Assembly (NCBI GenBank): GCA_963921195.1
Contig: OY992536.1
Location: 99,101,550-99,165,549 of the forward strand
DNA: 64,000 nucleotides
Direction: 5' to 3'
Source: Pegoplata infirma
Lineage: Eukaryota > Arthropoda > Insecta > Diptera > Anthomyiidae
Position numbers and translations under genes: made by a program. This document shows, piece by piece, positions 1 through 10,036 of this stretch (position 1 is its first letter; every line of letters begins with the position of its first letter). Under the pieces are notes generated by a model, which saw nothing but the letters and a program-made list of their open reading frames with translations, made no database searches and was not told the DNA's origin.

Positions 1-412
1 AAAGTTTACAAATGTGGAATTTGCTATGAAACCATTGGGAAGCAGGGCAGTATACAATGCAGAATGTGTGCTTTATGGATTCATTCAGCTTGTGCCCAGA
101 TTTCAGATGATGAAATTATGGCACTTAGGACAAACAAAGCACTTTCCTACGTGTGTTCAATGTGCTTGGAAGGCACTGGGCGTAATAAGTCCCTTGCCGA
201 TGAGGTTCGGGACTTGAACCGTAAATTTGATTCCTTTATATCGAAAGGTAATGATGATCTAATTTCGATCAAAGCTAATTTCGATCAAAGCTGATGCTGT
301 TGGTGAGATTAAGGAGCAAATGACTTCTAGTGTCAAGGAAATTTAGGCTGATGTGTTATCGTGCAACACGCGCATCAACAATGTTGAGTTGTCCACAACC
401 TCCAAAAAAAAA
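1..412 (+). pseudogene. Non-LTR retrotransposon ORF1 remnant with PHD-like zinc finger
   Basis: The frame is open from the left window edge. It shows a C4HC3 pattern: CGIC near the start, then CRMC, WIHSAC and finally VCSMC. Such PHD-like fingers occur at the N-terminus of ORF1 in CR1/Jockey-type non-LTR retrotransposons, where they may bind nucleic acid. An acidic, probably coiled-coil stretch follows. The frame stops at 294 because a 16-bp tandem duplication shifts it, and the same coding signal continues beyond it in another frame to about 410 with a further TAG. The element class is inferred from the finger plus coiled coil. A host PHD protein fragment is the alternative. Confidence 0.6.
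259..290 (+). repeat. 16-bp tandem duplication (frameshifting)
   Basis: CTAATTTCGATCAAAG occurs twice back to back. Sixteen is not a multiple of three, so the second copy alone explains the frame loss of the ORF1 remnant here. Replication slippage is the simplest origin. Confidence 0.85.
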
Positions 413-673
413 TTCCAAAATAAACGTAATCATCAATTTTCATTAACTTAATGATCACATTAAAAATGATTACTACAAAAGATTCCTACTTAAATTACTT
501 TTACTAACCAATTAAACCAAAGGAATATTAATATGATCTATTTATAGTAAACAAAGAATCTCCCTGGAGTAAACAAGGAATCATATAAATAGCAGAACAA
601 TAGCTTTAAGTATTCAGAGTATTTATAATTGTGAAAGTAAGAACTAGTGCAAGTACCTTGCTTAAAGAACCTA

Positions 674-905
674 ATTGAAAATGCAACACTGTTCAATATT
701 CTAATTTTCTTTTGATCGCTCACACATGTAAATAAGTTATAGAAGAATATCGTTCGAACAAGAAAGTCAGTCGTGTTGATGTTCTTTTTATTAAAACCGT
801 TTGTGCTTTCTATTAATTAAGTTTAAATAAATAAAAATCAAATTTAATTAAAAATAAATTAAACCATTTTTATTAAATATTCGGTTAATCGAATAATGAT
901 TAAGC
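674..905 (+). repeat. 5' LTR segment of 17.6/297-like element
   Basis: It shares TTGAAAATGCAACACTG, a CACACATGTAAATAAG block and TTTGTGCTTTCTATTAATTAA with 3182-3355. It ends directly at the primer site at 906. The upstream LTR limit was not found; similarity to the other copy starts at about 674. Confidence 0.6.
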
Positions 906-917
906 TGGCGCAGTCGG
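906..917 (+). other. Primer binding site, tRNA-Ser type
   Basis: TGGCGCAGTCGG sits immediately after the LTR-like segment. This is the site used by the 17.6/297 group to prime minus-strand synthesis. Confidence 0.7.
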
Positions 918-1077
918 AAACGAACATAAATAAAACGTGAAAGTTTTAATATAAAATAAAAAAAAAAAACAAAAAAGTTAAATTTCTGTAAGGAAAAAAC
1001 GTAAAAGTTTTTTTGAAAAATAAAAATATTGGAGTTAGTTCATATCAACAAAAATTTTTTTTAATAAAATAAGTGCA

Positions 1078-1401
1078 ATGAGTGTTGTAGCAATAAGTGT
1101 TGAAGAACTTCATCACAAATTAAGTGAGATCTTAAATCTCATGAACACTAAATATTGTCTAAATCCCGAAAACAACGCCACGTTTTCCTCTAGTATAAAT
1201 GAAAGATTAATCTTTGACATTTATATAAATTCATTGTCTTTAAATATAAAGACGTTATTGATACAAAATAATATTGTCACCATCAGTGATCAATCCAAAC
1301 TCTGGAAATCCAGTCAGAAACAATGACAACCTATGGAGCTGGGCAATGTGGACATGAATGAAAATTTTCATGCACCACCTCTGGGTCCCAACTACCAATA
1401 G
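1078..1401 (+). pseudogene. gag: Gag fragment of 17.6/297-like element
   Basis: ATG at 1078 opens 82 codons of hydrophilic, helix-rich sequence, ending in TGA at 1324-1326. The next codons, in the same frame after the stop, read as a proline-rich Gag tail (PPLGPNYQ) up to a TAG. It lies between the primer site and the protease remnant, as Gag should. No zinc knuckle is visible and the central capsid portion is missing, so this is an internally deleted gag. Confidence 0.5.
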
Positions 1402-1425
1402 TTTTGCTAACGATAAATAATATCA

Positions 1426-1713
1426 AAGTTAGATGTTGACAGCGGAGCTGCAACTACGTTAGGCGACTATGGGACTTTAAGGGGGTTTTCTTCATAAAGA
1501 AGAAAATTGAAAAATAAATTGAAGCTAAACACACTAACTGGTACAACATTAGTGAATGAGGAAGTAATAGTCAACGTTCCCCAGGAATTTAATGCAGGAA
1601 ATGAGACGATGTCTATAAAATTAATAGACTTAACAAATAAAGCTTTTGATTGTATAATCGGGAATAATGTATTGATGAGACTATTGGTTAATGTTTACGT
1701 GAGACAAGTGTAG
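1426..1713 (+). pseudogene. pol: Retropepsin (protease) fragment
   Basis: The frame reads VDSGAATT, the D-S-G-A catalytic loop of a retroviral-type aspartic protease. About 70 codons later comes IIGNNVL, which matches the conserved hydrophobic-IIG near the protease C-terminus. There is a stop between the two parts and no ATG, as expected for a domain once translated inside Gag-Pol. A stop follows at 1711-1713. Confidence 0.6.
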
Positions 1714-2319
1714 TTATACGCTGCATTGTGTTTGTGCTTGTCTTTGGTAGATTCCCCCGGTCAGCAACAGGTCTGGCAGCACTGTTGGCTAGCTAGTGTG
1801 GTGAGTTTGATATCAACACTGTTGATGAGATTTTGTATATTTTTTTTTCTTGTCTACACACACATATACTAACCAACAGTCTGCCAAATCAAACGGTAAA
1901 ATTCCAAAAGAAGTTTTACTAGAAGAAAAAAAAGTTTTTGTATTATAAGGTTTTTGATTCTTGCTGCACACGCACATGGTGCAATGTAAAGGTTAAAATA
2001 AAATACGATTTGTTTAATAAATACAATAAACCCCAGTGAATTTTAAGTTAAATGTAAATCCAATTGTAAAACCAACCAAATCAACATAAAGGTCGTTTTT
2101 ATTTACCATCATATCTTATTGGGAAACTGACTACAACCCACTGGGCCATTGACAACAAAATATCTGGCAATTTACACATTGAGAGAGCCACGGACGCGTA
2201 TCATCCAAGTACCTTAGAAAACTACGCTACACCAGCCCGTCAAGGTAACAGTTAATAATGTCGAAGTATCATTTAAATTAATATTTGTTCTCGATCAATA
2301 ATATAGAACACAAATAAAA
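1714..2319 (+). other. Non-coding stretch inside the decayed element
   Basis: I see no gene here. Around 2104-2220 a short frame reads like a retroviral-type coding remnant (WAIDNKISGNL), possibly env, but it is too weak to assign. The rest is AT-rich. Confidence 0.3.
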
Positions 2320-2771
2320 ATGTTGCGAACTAAACGGCGAGAACACGAAATATTATATAGAAAATATAATATAGTATACGTAAGTGAAAATGACTTACGA
2401 AACGATCATTATTTAAATGATTCATTTAGCAGAACGTTAAGAAAAGGGAGAGTCGGAATATATTCCGAACTTCCTGAACATTTGTATATCATAGTTCAGG
2501 AAAAGTTAGAATCGTTGTTTAGGAATGATCGGAGTTTAAATTTCCTTAAATGTACAAAGTTGGCTATTGATTTACCTAATGAGGAAGAAGTCTATGGAAT
2601 AATTGAACATATTCACAATAAAGGGAATCATAGGGGAATCTTGGGAAATTTTGAGGAAATCAAAAATTCCTACTTCTATACAAATTTGATAAAATTAATT
2701 AACAAATTTATAAATAAATTTATAATTAGAATATGCAGTGAAAACAAATATGATAGAAATCCCTATGGTGG
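2320..2771 (+). pseudogene. pol: Integrase N-terminal (HHCC) fragment
   Basis: ATG at 2320 opens about 150 residues. Near residues 87-110 is HIHNKGNHRGI, the paired-histidine half of the retroviral integrase zinc-binding domain. A degenerate second half follows (ICSENKYDRNP), in which the first cysteine of the usual pair appears lost. The upstream part corresponds to the RNase H-integrase connection. The frame then runs into an unrelated junction at about 2770, so the catalytic core is absent. Confidence 0.6.
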
Positions 2772-3043
2772 ATGCGATTTCAAAAGTTTGATTTTACTTT
2801 AATTCATCGAGAGGGGAGTCAAGTGGCTCACGTAGATCCTCTAAGCCGTGCCCCCGATAAACCCACAGCCGAAATAGAACCAGCCGGATTTATTATGAAG
2901 ATCATTGCTAAAGTTCTGGGAAACGATCGTTATTTGATAGAAGATGTGCCAGGTATCGAAATCACAAGCCGTAAGTTTTCTTCTGTATACTCATCCGAAA
3001 AGATCAATGGTACAGCAGTTATCCAACCCTTGATGAAACATAT
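2772..3043 (+). pseudogene. pol: Pol junction: RNase H end fused to Pol C-terminal tail
   Basis: The frame reads FDFTLIHREGSQ then HVDPLSR, the typical end of the RNase H domain in gypsy-type Pol. It is followed at once by KVLGNDRYLIEDVPG, which resembles the last part of integrase. The integrase body between these two landmarks is deleted. The order relative to the preceding integrase zinc finger is also inverted, so at least two rearrangements or different copies are involved. Confidence 0.55.
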
Positions 3044-3193
3044 GACGACCTATCCCACGAAATCGAGGACGATTAAGGGTCAGAAAGGGCCGAGCTGCCA
3101 CCCTGTATTGAAATATCTGACGACCTATCCGACGAAATCGAGGACGATTAAGGACCAGAATGGGCCGAGCTGCCTTCCTGTATTGAAAATGCA
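3044..3193 (+). repeat. Two tandem 75-bp units at the 3' LTR edge
   Basis: Units start at 3044 and 3119, each opening GACGACCTATCC and containing GAAATCGAGGACGATTAAGG. The second unit runs into the beginning of the LTR-like block (TATTGAAAATGC). The end of the first unit carries a similar TATTGAAA, so the duplication includes the pol/LTR boundary. Confidence 0.85.
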
Positions 3194-3355
3194 ACACTGT
3201 TCAATATTCTAATTTTATTTCTTTTCACTCACACATGTAAATAAGTAGTAGAAGAATATCGTTCGAACAAGCAAGTCAGTCGTGTTAATGTTCTTTTTAA
3301 TAAAAACCTTTTGTGCTTTCTATTAATTAAATTTAAATAACTTGAATAATCAAAT
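3182..3355 (+). repeat. 3' LTR segment of 17.6/297-like element
   Basis: This block matches 674-840 over the TTGAAAATGCAACACTG, AGAAGAATATCGTTCGAACAA and TTTGTGCTTTCTATTAATTAA stretches, with a few substitutions. No polypurine tract is recognisable directly upstream. Confidence 0.6.
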
Positions 3356-3996
3356 TAAAATCGTTTTCTTTATTTGACAATAAATGTACCGTGTGTGACA
3401 TAATTAATTTAATAAAATAAAAAAGTGTTGTATTATTTAAATTAAAAATAAAGAAGTCAAAGAAATAAATTTAAGCAAAAAAATATTTTTTAACTTCGTA
3501 CCAACCATCAAGACTTAACTGACGTCCAAGTCAAAGGGCAAGGAAATAACGCTAGCATAATACGGACAACAAGCATATCCTTCAAGGACAACAAGTAAAT
3601 CCTCACAGGACAAGAAACACATCCTTCAACAACATTATTTTCATCACAGAAAGTTAAGGTAAAACTCTAACATAAAAATAAGTACCAAATAAATTTGGGA
3701 AAAAATAAAAAACCATCAAGTATCGTTAAAATTAAAAATTTTTGGAAACGAGAACTAGAAACTCAATGGTATCTGTAAGAGGACAACATTTTTAACATTT
3801 TAATGATATAGCGTCCTCAGGATATATAAGCAAAATAGAGAAAGAAGAAAATTACGGTTTCCTATCGTATTCTTACAACTCGGGAATTGTTACGTCAACA
3901 AGTGATTTCGTTCAGTGTTTAGGGTGGGGCGTGTTTAATACACATTTCCTACTTTTCTCACGGTGTAATGTTGATTAAGAATTGGCAATTCTGAAA
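3356..3996 (+). other. AT-rich non-coding stretch with short GACAACAAG repeats
   Basis: No gene found. Several near copies of GGACAACAAG and ATCCTTCA occur around 3555-3640, resembling an untranslated leader of an LTR element. The last 30 bases form the left arm of the palindrome described at the next insertion. Confidence 0.35.
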
Positions 3997-4017
3997 CGAA
4001 TTGACAACGAATAAGAA

Positions 4018-5418
4018 TTGGCAAATCGAAACGTTTTGAAAACACACAAAATCATCCCTATACCTAAATGTGTGGGTTCAAATAAAATTGAAAATTTTCG
4101 TCCAATTTCCATTCTCCCCATTATTGATAAAATTTTTGAGAAAGTTATGTTTGAACAACTAACAAATTATCTTGAGGTTAACCAAATTCTTTTTGATCGT
4201 CAATATGGTTTCAGGAAAGGTAGTGGACCTGAGGAAGCTGTCATAAATGTAATTGAAAATATTTGTAGCGGCCTTGATGCAGGATACAAAGGAGTTGCTG
4301 GCGTGTTTTTTGATTTATCAAAAGCATTTGACTTGGTAGATCACAACATACTTATAAAAAAGCTGAGTTATATTGGTTTCCATGAAGAATCTCTTAAGAT
4401 TTTTAAAGACTATTTAAGTAACAGGAAACAATTTGTTCAAATAGCAGAATCAAGAAGTAGTGAGCGTGATGTTACTTGTGGGGTTCCACAGGGTAGTGTT
4501 CTTGGTCCTTTGTTATTTAAAATTTTTATTAATGATTTGAAAAACATACAGTTTAATGGAAAACTTTTTATGTTTGCAGACGATATTTGCCTTTTTTACA
4601 ATTATAAATACGAAAAAGTTCTTCAAACACAAGTTGAATATGATGCTGCAATTTTATCGGAATTTATGAGAATAAACAAATTAATTTTGAATGCTAACAA
4701 AACAAAATTCATAAGATTTAAGCCATATGTTTCAAAAAATGAAGAGCCTGCATGTGTCCATATTGATGGTCAATTAATAAATGAATCCAAAAGTGTTAAA
4801 TACCTTGGCATAAACTTAAACCATAATCTTCTATGGGAAAATCATATTAGCCGTCTCAAATCTAAATTATCATCTGGAATTGGTATACTTTATAAATTTA
4901 AAAATAAACTCAATGTTGATACGAAAATGTTGATTTACCAATCCTTAATTCACTCGCATTTGACTTATCTTCCAGTAATTTATGGTAGTAAAGCTAACTC
5001 AGTCCTGGGATCACTGCAATCAGCACAAAATAAGGCGTTGAAAGTTGTGTTTAACCTTCCATTACAATTTGGAACAACCGATTTGTTTAAAAATTATGCA
5101 AAAACGATACTTCCGGTGAAAGGTCTTTATAAACAACAGCTTTTAGTTTATGTTTATAAATGTATTAGAGGTATTGGCTCTCACACCATACAATTCAGTA
5201 GTAATATATCACACACACAAAGAGTCACAAGACAGGCGATGGACCTAAATTTAGTACGATGTAGACTTGAGTTAACTAAACAGCGGATTTCTTTTGCTGG
5301 ACCTAACGAATACAACCACTTACCTAACCGCTTAAAAGATATCTCAGTTTTATCAACTTTTAAAAGTAGTTTAAAAGAATTTTTATTGCAAAATGTTGAA
5401 GTACTTCTTGCATCTTGA
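4018..5418 (+). CDS. Non-LTR reverse transcriptase (ORF2, 5'-truncated)
   Basis: This is an uninterrupted frame of about 466 codons with no in-frame ATG at its beginning, so it is the C-terminal part of ORF2. It shows the ordered RT blocks of Jockey/CR1-type elements: FRPISILP near residue 25, YGFRKG near 63, SKAFDLVDH near 101, GVPQGSVLGPLLF near 154, and the catalytic FADD near 186. The thumb region follows and the protein ends in a short basic tail. The N-terminal AP endonuclease is missing. RT copies element RNA at a nicked target. The lack of stops suggests a fairly young insertion; the copy itself cannot be autonomous. Confidence 0.85.
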   Translation: MANRNVLKTHKIIPIPKCVGSNKIENFRPISILPIIDKIFEKVMFEQLTNYLEVNQILFDRQYGFRKGSGPEEAVINVIENICSGLDAGYKGVAGVFFDLSKAFDLVDHNILIKKLSYIGFHEESLKIFKDYLSNRKQFVQIAESRSSERDVTCGVPQGSVLGPLLFKIFINDLKNIQFNGKLFMFADDICLFYNYKYEKVLQTQVEYDAAILSEFMRINKLILNANKTKFIRFKPYVSKNEEPACVHIDGQLINESKSVKYLGINLNHNLLWENHISRLKSKLSSGIGILYKFKNKLNVDTKMLIYQSLIHSHLTYLPVIYGSKANSVLGSLQSAQNKALKVVFNLPLQFGTTDLFKNYAKTILPVKGLYKQQLLVYVYKCIRGIGSHTIQFSSNISHTQRVTRQAMDLNLVRCRLELTKQRISFAGPNEYNHLPNRLKDISVLSTFKSSLKEFLLQNVEVLLAS

Positions 5419-5627
5419 AAGCTTAAAAACTTTTTAAAAACTTTTTATTTTTTAAAAAACTTTTTATTTTTTTTTATAAAAAATTGTATAAAGTAAAATA
5501 ATTTATTTTTTAATTTGTAGATTAAATGTAAATATTTATGTTGCCTACTGGCCTCTATAAAGCCTTATTTGGCGCTGAGGCAAAAATATAATTTTTTGTT
5601 AAAATGAAAATGAAATAAAGATACAAA

Positions 5628-5651
5628 ATTAAAAAAAAAAAAAAAAAAAAA
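5628..5651 (+). other. Poly(A) tail of the non-LTR element
   Basis: An essentially pure A run follows AATAAAG, ATACAAAATT. It abuts the 3' copy of the target duplication and so marks the 3' end of the insertion. Confidence 0.85.
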
Positions 5652-5663
5652 GCGAATTGACAA

Positions 5664-5690
5664 ATTCGCTTTCGATTTGCCAATTCTTAA
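5664..5690 (+). repeat. Right arm of palindromic insertion site
   Basis: The sequence after the target duplication is the near-perfect reverse complement of 3972-4000. The bases at 5670-5689 are the exact reverse complement of 4012-4031. Before insertion the site would have been a hairpin with CGAATTGACAA near the loop. Confidence 0.75.
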
Positions 5691-5710
5691 ATGGCGGGAG
5701 GGAAAAATTT

Positions 5711-6380
5711 TGATATTGTACAAAAGTTCTAGAAGAAGTTTGTCTGCGGCAGCGTGCCAGTGAAGTCGTGTTTTATTTTTGTAGCGGATCGTTTATTTTA
5801 TTATACACTTATTTTTATGTACCTTTTTTTATTATACACTTACTTGCATTTAAATTATACATTTTCTTATTTTTTTGAATTTAACATTCATTTTATTTTT
5901 GAATTTAACGTTTAATACTTTTTTGAATTTAACGGTCATTTGTACCGATTAACGTAAAAGTAACTATAATCGTTACCGTTCGTAGATACAACACTGCGTG
6001 TAACAGCTGTTTCGTTAAGTTGTGCTTTTGTTATTTCTTTTTAACGATCGTTCGCTTTTATTAAAAAGCTCTTTTGGTGATTGTATAAAAGTGCAAACAT
6101 TGACGAAAACAGCTCATTCTTATTTGCAGGTTGGTGTGAAAGGACGGTCAGCATTGTACAGCGGACAACACAAGCTTCGTTAAAGAAATAAGGGTTGTTG
6201 GTCGCGATAGTGGTCGCATCTTCTTTTTCTTTTATTGCTTTTTTATAACAACCTGCTGTTGTTGTTGTTTTAATTTTGTCATTCTTATTTGCAGTGAAAT
6301 AATAAATTGTGATTTTTTTTTTATTAAATAAAATAATTTTAAGAAAATTTAAATCAACTTTTTTATAATTTCGCTCTACA
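5711..6380 (+). repeat. 5' LTR
   Basis: It begins TGATATTGTACAAAAG and ends CGCTCTACA, followed after two bases by the primer site. TATAAAA at 6084-6090 is a plausible core promoter, and AATAAA-type signals occur near 6298-6345. The repeated TTTTTTGAATTTAAC motif at about 5875-5935 is a local tandem duplication in U3. Confidence 0.6.
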
Positions 6381-6383
6381 AAT

Positions 6384-6394
6384 TGGCGCCCAAC
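6384..6394 (+). other. Primer binding site, tRNA-Lys type
   Basis: TGGCGCCCAAC just 3' of the LTR is complementary to the 3' end of tRNA-Lys and is the same primer type as in gypsy. Confidence 0.75.
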
Positions 6395-6636
6395 ATTAAA
6401 GGCCGTAATTAACGCCCGTGTTTATTTATACATTTTGGACAATTAAGGAGCTGTGAAAAAGCCAGTGTTTTTTTTTATTTGATAATTAATTATAAAACTA
6501 CGTGGTAGTGATAAACGCCGGTGTTTTATAAATTAATATATTGAATATTATACGAGGCCAACAATATACGCCCTGAAAGCCGTATACATAAATAATTCAA
6601 CGCCGTTTTTATACAACAATCGTCTAGTGTGAAATC

Positions 6637-6895
6637 GTGGCAGGTTTTTTTGTAAACGTAAGAAAAAGTCAACGCATTGCGGAAAAATCAAATATGACTA
6701 CTACTTTGACAACGGAGCAATTTGAGCGTCTTCTAAGTGCGGTAAATAGACCCAGTGAAAGATGTGGGTCGCTCAGCACTTGCTCTGCCCGGTATAATGG
6801 CGAAAGAAATCCTTCAAAGGTAGAGGAGTTTATTTCTGCGATTTCAACATTTAAATTGGTTGAGAAAATAACCGATGCCAACGCCATGGTAATGG
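6637..6895 (+). pseudogene. gag: Gag N-terminal part
   Basis: The frame is open from about 6637; its first codon is GTG, and the first good ATG is at 6694. It encodes a basic start, then YNGERNPSKVEEFISAI, typical of the first helix of the Ty3/gypsy capsid domain. The frame is lost at about 6890, where the capsid sequence continues in another frame. A single-base indel in an otherwise coherent gene explains it. Confidence 0.65.
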
Positions 6896-6896
6896 T

Positions 6897-8312
6897 ATGC
6901 CAATGCTCCTGGAAGGGGATGCTGCGGAATGGTGGCGAGGTGTAAAGGGTGGTGCTGTACGTTTTGATGATGTGATTCGAATGCTACGTGAGTCATTTTC
7001 ACCTCCAAAACCAGCGTGGAGAATTTACGCTGAAATTAATGAAATTAAGCATCAAAAGAACGAAAGTACAGACTCATTTGTACGTAAAAAACGAGCTCTA
7101 TTTGCCCAGTTAACAAACAAGCCGTTGGAGGCCGATCAATTGGATATGCTGTTTGGTATGCTACATCCACAGATCCGAGAACGTTTGTCTCATCATAAGA
7201 TGAAAACTTTCGACGAATTGTTAGTTGATGCTCGTGAAGCGGAGCAAGTTTTGTTTGAACGTGGTACAGCTGACGCTGAGGTTGCAAATGTTGCCAGCGG
7301 TGCTGAAGGTGGTCCAAAACGGTACTCATTTTGCCGTAAAAAAGGTCATACCGTAGAAAAATGTTTTAAGAAGCAGGATATTATTTCAAAACAGGTGCCT
7401 GTGGTAAAAAATGATCCTGTTGTGCAGAAACCGAAATTTGCGTGCTATGGATGCGTTACTCCTGGTACAGTCAGAGCTAACTGCCCTAATTGCAGCAAAA
7501 AAGTAACCAATAATTCACCAGTCGGGGTAAGTCTTAATTCTCTGGGACTGTGTGTAGGTCGTAATATTCCAGTGGTAAATGTGGAACTTTTTGGTATCCC
7601 TGGTCAAGCGTATTTTGATTCCGGTGCTAAGACAAGTGTGGCTAGCACAAATTTGAAACGTATAATGGACCTTAAGGGGTGTGTTTTCGAGTCGATTGAT
7701 TGTAATATATCGCTCGCTGATGGTACAACCAGTAACAGAAAATGCCTGACAACAGTGTGTAAAATTGTAATTGGTGGTAGGTGCCTTAACATAAAATTTC
7801 TTGTTTTTCCCGATGACAAGAGCAATAGAACGTTAATTGGTACAGATTTCATGGAGGAAACTGGCATAATGTTGAATATGGGACAACGGTATTGGTACTT
7901 TGAAAGTTGCCCTGTCCAGTTTTTCGACTTCAATGAATCATGGCCATTGAATTTAAATTTGGTGGAAACCATAGGGGTTTCGGATGCGTATATTAAGCGT
8001 AAGCCAACTGAGGTTGCAGCAAAACCAATTGAACCCCCACATACAACACCAAAACGTTTTTGTAGAACACATGTATCAGATTTTGAGTCATATGGTCCTG
8101 ATTATACTTTGGGAAATGATTATTCCCCACATTCGATTCAATCTATTTTCAGGGACGCAATCCCAAGTGATATGTCTACACCAGATCGTGGTAAAAATGA
8201 TTTGTTTAGTGGCGTTATGGTTGAAGTAGAGGAAACTGCTGGTGAACCAATTTTTACGTCATTATGTGCATTTGACTTCGAAATATTAAAACCTACAGAT
8301 GCCCTAATTTAA
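6897..8312 (+). pseudogene. gag-pol: Gag (capsid, zinc knuckles) and protease
   Basis: About 470 codons continue the capsid (EGDAAEWWRGVK, then FDELLVDAREAE). Two cysteine-rich knuckles follow: CRKKGHTVEKC near residues 143-157, and CYGCVTPGTVRANC near 183-196, where the histidine is replaced. The aspartic protease comes next (YFDSGAKTSVA near 240, LIGTDFM near 312). A serine/proline-rich linker leads to a stop at 8312. RT resumes in a different frame a few codons earlier, so the Gag-Pol junction carries a frameshift. The role would be particle assembly and polyprotein cleavage. Confidence 0.75.
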
Positions 8313-9460
8313 GATACGAGGAAAAAGTGCGATTGAATAGAGTTTTGGTTGAGCATAGCGTTATTTTTTATGGTTTAGGCGAACCTACACCGTTTGCAGT
8401 CCATAAAATTAATACTGGTGCACATGAACCGATTGCCTCACCCCCGTATCGTCTGTCTTTTGCTAAAGCTTGTGAACTAAAATCTGAAATAGAAAACATG
8501 CTTGAAAACGATATTATTGAAGAATCTGAGTCAGCATGGTCGTCACCGGTAGTCATGGTTCCAAAGAAGGACGGTTCCATTCGTGTTTGCGTGGATTATA
8601 GAAAGCTTAATGCTATTACCATTGCCGATAGGTATCCATTACCAAGAATGGATGATTTGTTACATGCCGCAAAAAGTACCAAATATATGACTACACTTGA
8701 TTTACAAAGTGGGTATTACCAGGTAGAAGTTGCCATAGAAGATCGTGATAAAACGTGTATCATAACTCCATTTGGGACATTTCGTTTTAAGAGAATGCCG
8801 TTCGGGTTGCGAAATGCGCCCGCAACCTTTCAAAGGTTGATAAATCGTTTTAAAACTGGTATACCCGAAGTATGTATTTTAGCCTATTTAGATGATATTA
8901 TCATATGCTCGGAAACATTTCAACAACACCTTGATGATCTTGATGCTGTCTTCAGAAGATTATTGCTCTTTAAACTTCGATTAAATAACCAAAAATGTAA
9001 TTTTTGCTGTTCCAGTGTAAAATTCCTAGGTCATGTTCTTACAACTGAGGGTATAGCTGTAGATTCAGGTAAAACACAGGCAATAGTTGACCGTAAAGAG
9101 CCCAGAAATTTAAAAGAATTAATTTCATTTATTCAAACGTGTTCTTGGTATAGAAGATTTATCAATCACTACGCTGAAATTGCTAGACCGTTAACTAATC
9201 TTACCAAGAAATCATCAGTATGGAAATGGGAAAAATCGGAAATGGATGCTTTTAATGCTTTAAAGAATGCCTTGACTACGTCACCTATACTGAAACAGGC
9301 TGTTGATAATTTGCCATTTTCCATAAAAACTGATGCGAGTGCTTACGCTCTCGGAGCAGTGCTACTCCAGGGGGAGGGTAAAGAAGAACACCCTATAGAA
9401 TATGCCAGCCGTTTGCTAAATTCTAATATGTTCTTTTTCAAATTGGTAAAGACGCCATAA
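8303..9460 (+). pseudogene. pol: Reverse transcriptase and start of RNase H
   Basis: The frame has no ATG of its own. It contains [44 protein letters not shown], the catalytic YLDDIIIC near residue 188, and the connection KFLGHVLT. It then enters RNase H (KTDASAYALGAVL near 325) and becomes unrelated and stops at 9460, before the second RNase H acidic motif. The RT is essentially intact. The loss of RNase H, integrase and 3' LTR makes the copy immobile. Confidence 0.8.
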
Positions 9461-9470
9461 ACCTATTTTC

Positions 9471-9680
9471 TTGGAAGACGCCAAATCACTTGACGACGCT
9501 GCAAAAGTTCGACTTAAAAAATTTAACCCACAAGTGTATGACAGATATGCGGATTTTTTGTTACCAAGGAAAGATCTACATTTCAACGAAACTGTCACTG
9601 CACTCACCACATTGTTTGATTCTCATGAGTCTCTTTTCGGTCTATCAAACTCGCTTTGTGTTTTCCAACGACATATTTAG
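9471..9680 (+). pseudogene. gag: Gag fragment of a second gypsy-type element
   Basis: The frame encodes YDRYADFLLP and FNETVTALTTLF with DSHESLF, a pattern common in Gag of several invertebrate gypsy lineages (mag/CsRn1-like). It is cut off on both sides: upstream by the preceding element, downstream by a jump into RT sequence. Lineage assignment is from general resemblance only. Confidence 0.5.
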
Positions 9681-9905
9681 TGAATTGACACGTAAGGGTG
9701 TAGCTCTAGCGTATATTGATGACATCATCCTGCCAGCAAAGAATGAAGAAGAATCATTAACAAAACTGGCACGTGAGTGATTTAACCATCAGTCAGGTCT
9801 ACGACTTCGACATAAATATCAAGAAGTGCAATTTTTTTTTAAGAAAAATACAATTTCTTGGTCATGGCATCGAAAATCAAAGTATATTAATCTCTTGAGA
9901 ATTTA
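9655..9905 (+). pseudogene. pol: RT active-site fragment joined to Gag
   Basis: In another frame, FSELTRKGVALAYIDDIILPAKNEEE gives the RT catalytic YIDD with its surroundings, followed by a degenerate connection ending near GHGIENQS. The fragment follows the Gag piece with no protease or RT fingers between them, so roughly the middle of the element is deleted. Confidence 0.55.
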
Positions 9906-10036
9906 TACATTTAATAAATAATTTGCAGTTAGTCTTTTAGATCAGAAGTGTGATCGGAATCGTATACGTAAAGTGAAAAATTACGAAAAGAAAAAGATAG
10001 AAATTAAATAAAATCATGTCGCGACAAAATTAAAAA

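Larger units (their letters stand above)
674..3355 (+). mobile_element. Degenerate 17.6/297-like LTR retrotransposon
   Basis: Two related LTR segments (674-905 and 3182-3355) bracket gag, protease and pol scraps in the normal order. The left segment is followed by a serine-tRNA-type primer site, TGGCGCAGTCGG, at 906-917, characteristic of the 17.6/297 group of insect gypsy elements. The reverse transcriptase and integrase cores are missing, so this is an internally deleted copy. Exact LTR ends are not clear because only the shared part can be recognised. Confidence 0.65.
3997..5663 (+). mobile_element. 5'-truncated non-LTR retrotransposon with target duplication
   Basis: An 11-bp direct repeat, CGAATTGACAA, lies at 3997-4007 and again at 5653-5663. 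Between them is an endonuclease-less ORF2 fragment, a 3' untranslated region and a poly(A) tail of about 24 A ending at 5651. These are the hallmarks of target-primed reverse transcription with 5' truncation. The insert begins with about 24 bases (4008-4031) that copy nearby flanking DNA in inverted orientation rather than element sequence. Confidence 0.85.
5711..9460 (+). mobile_element. Gypsy-superfamily LTR element, 3'-truncated
   Basis: An LTR bounded by TG..CA (5711-6380), a lysine-type primer site, gag, protease, RT and the start of RNase H occur in order. It stops at about 9460 where other element fragments begin. No second LTR is present. A tRNA-Lys primer together with a Gag-Pol of this layout suggests the Osvaldo/Ulysses side of the gypsy superfamily, but this lineage call is tentative. 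Confidence 0.7.

Noticed and set aside
6637..6660. GTG at the beginning of the gag frame as an initiation codon
   Set aside because: Non-ATG initiation is not expected here; ATG at 6694 or a lost upstream ATG is likelier. The same caution applies to other element frames opening with TTG or GTG.
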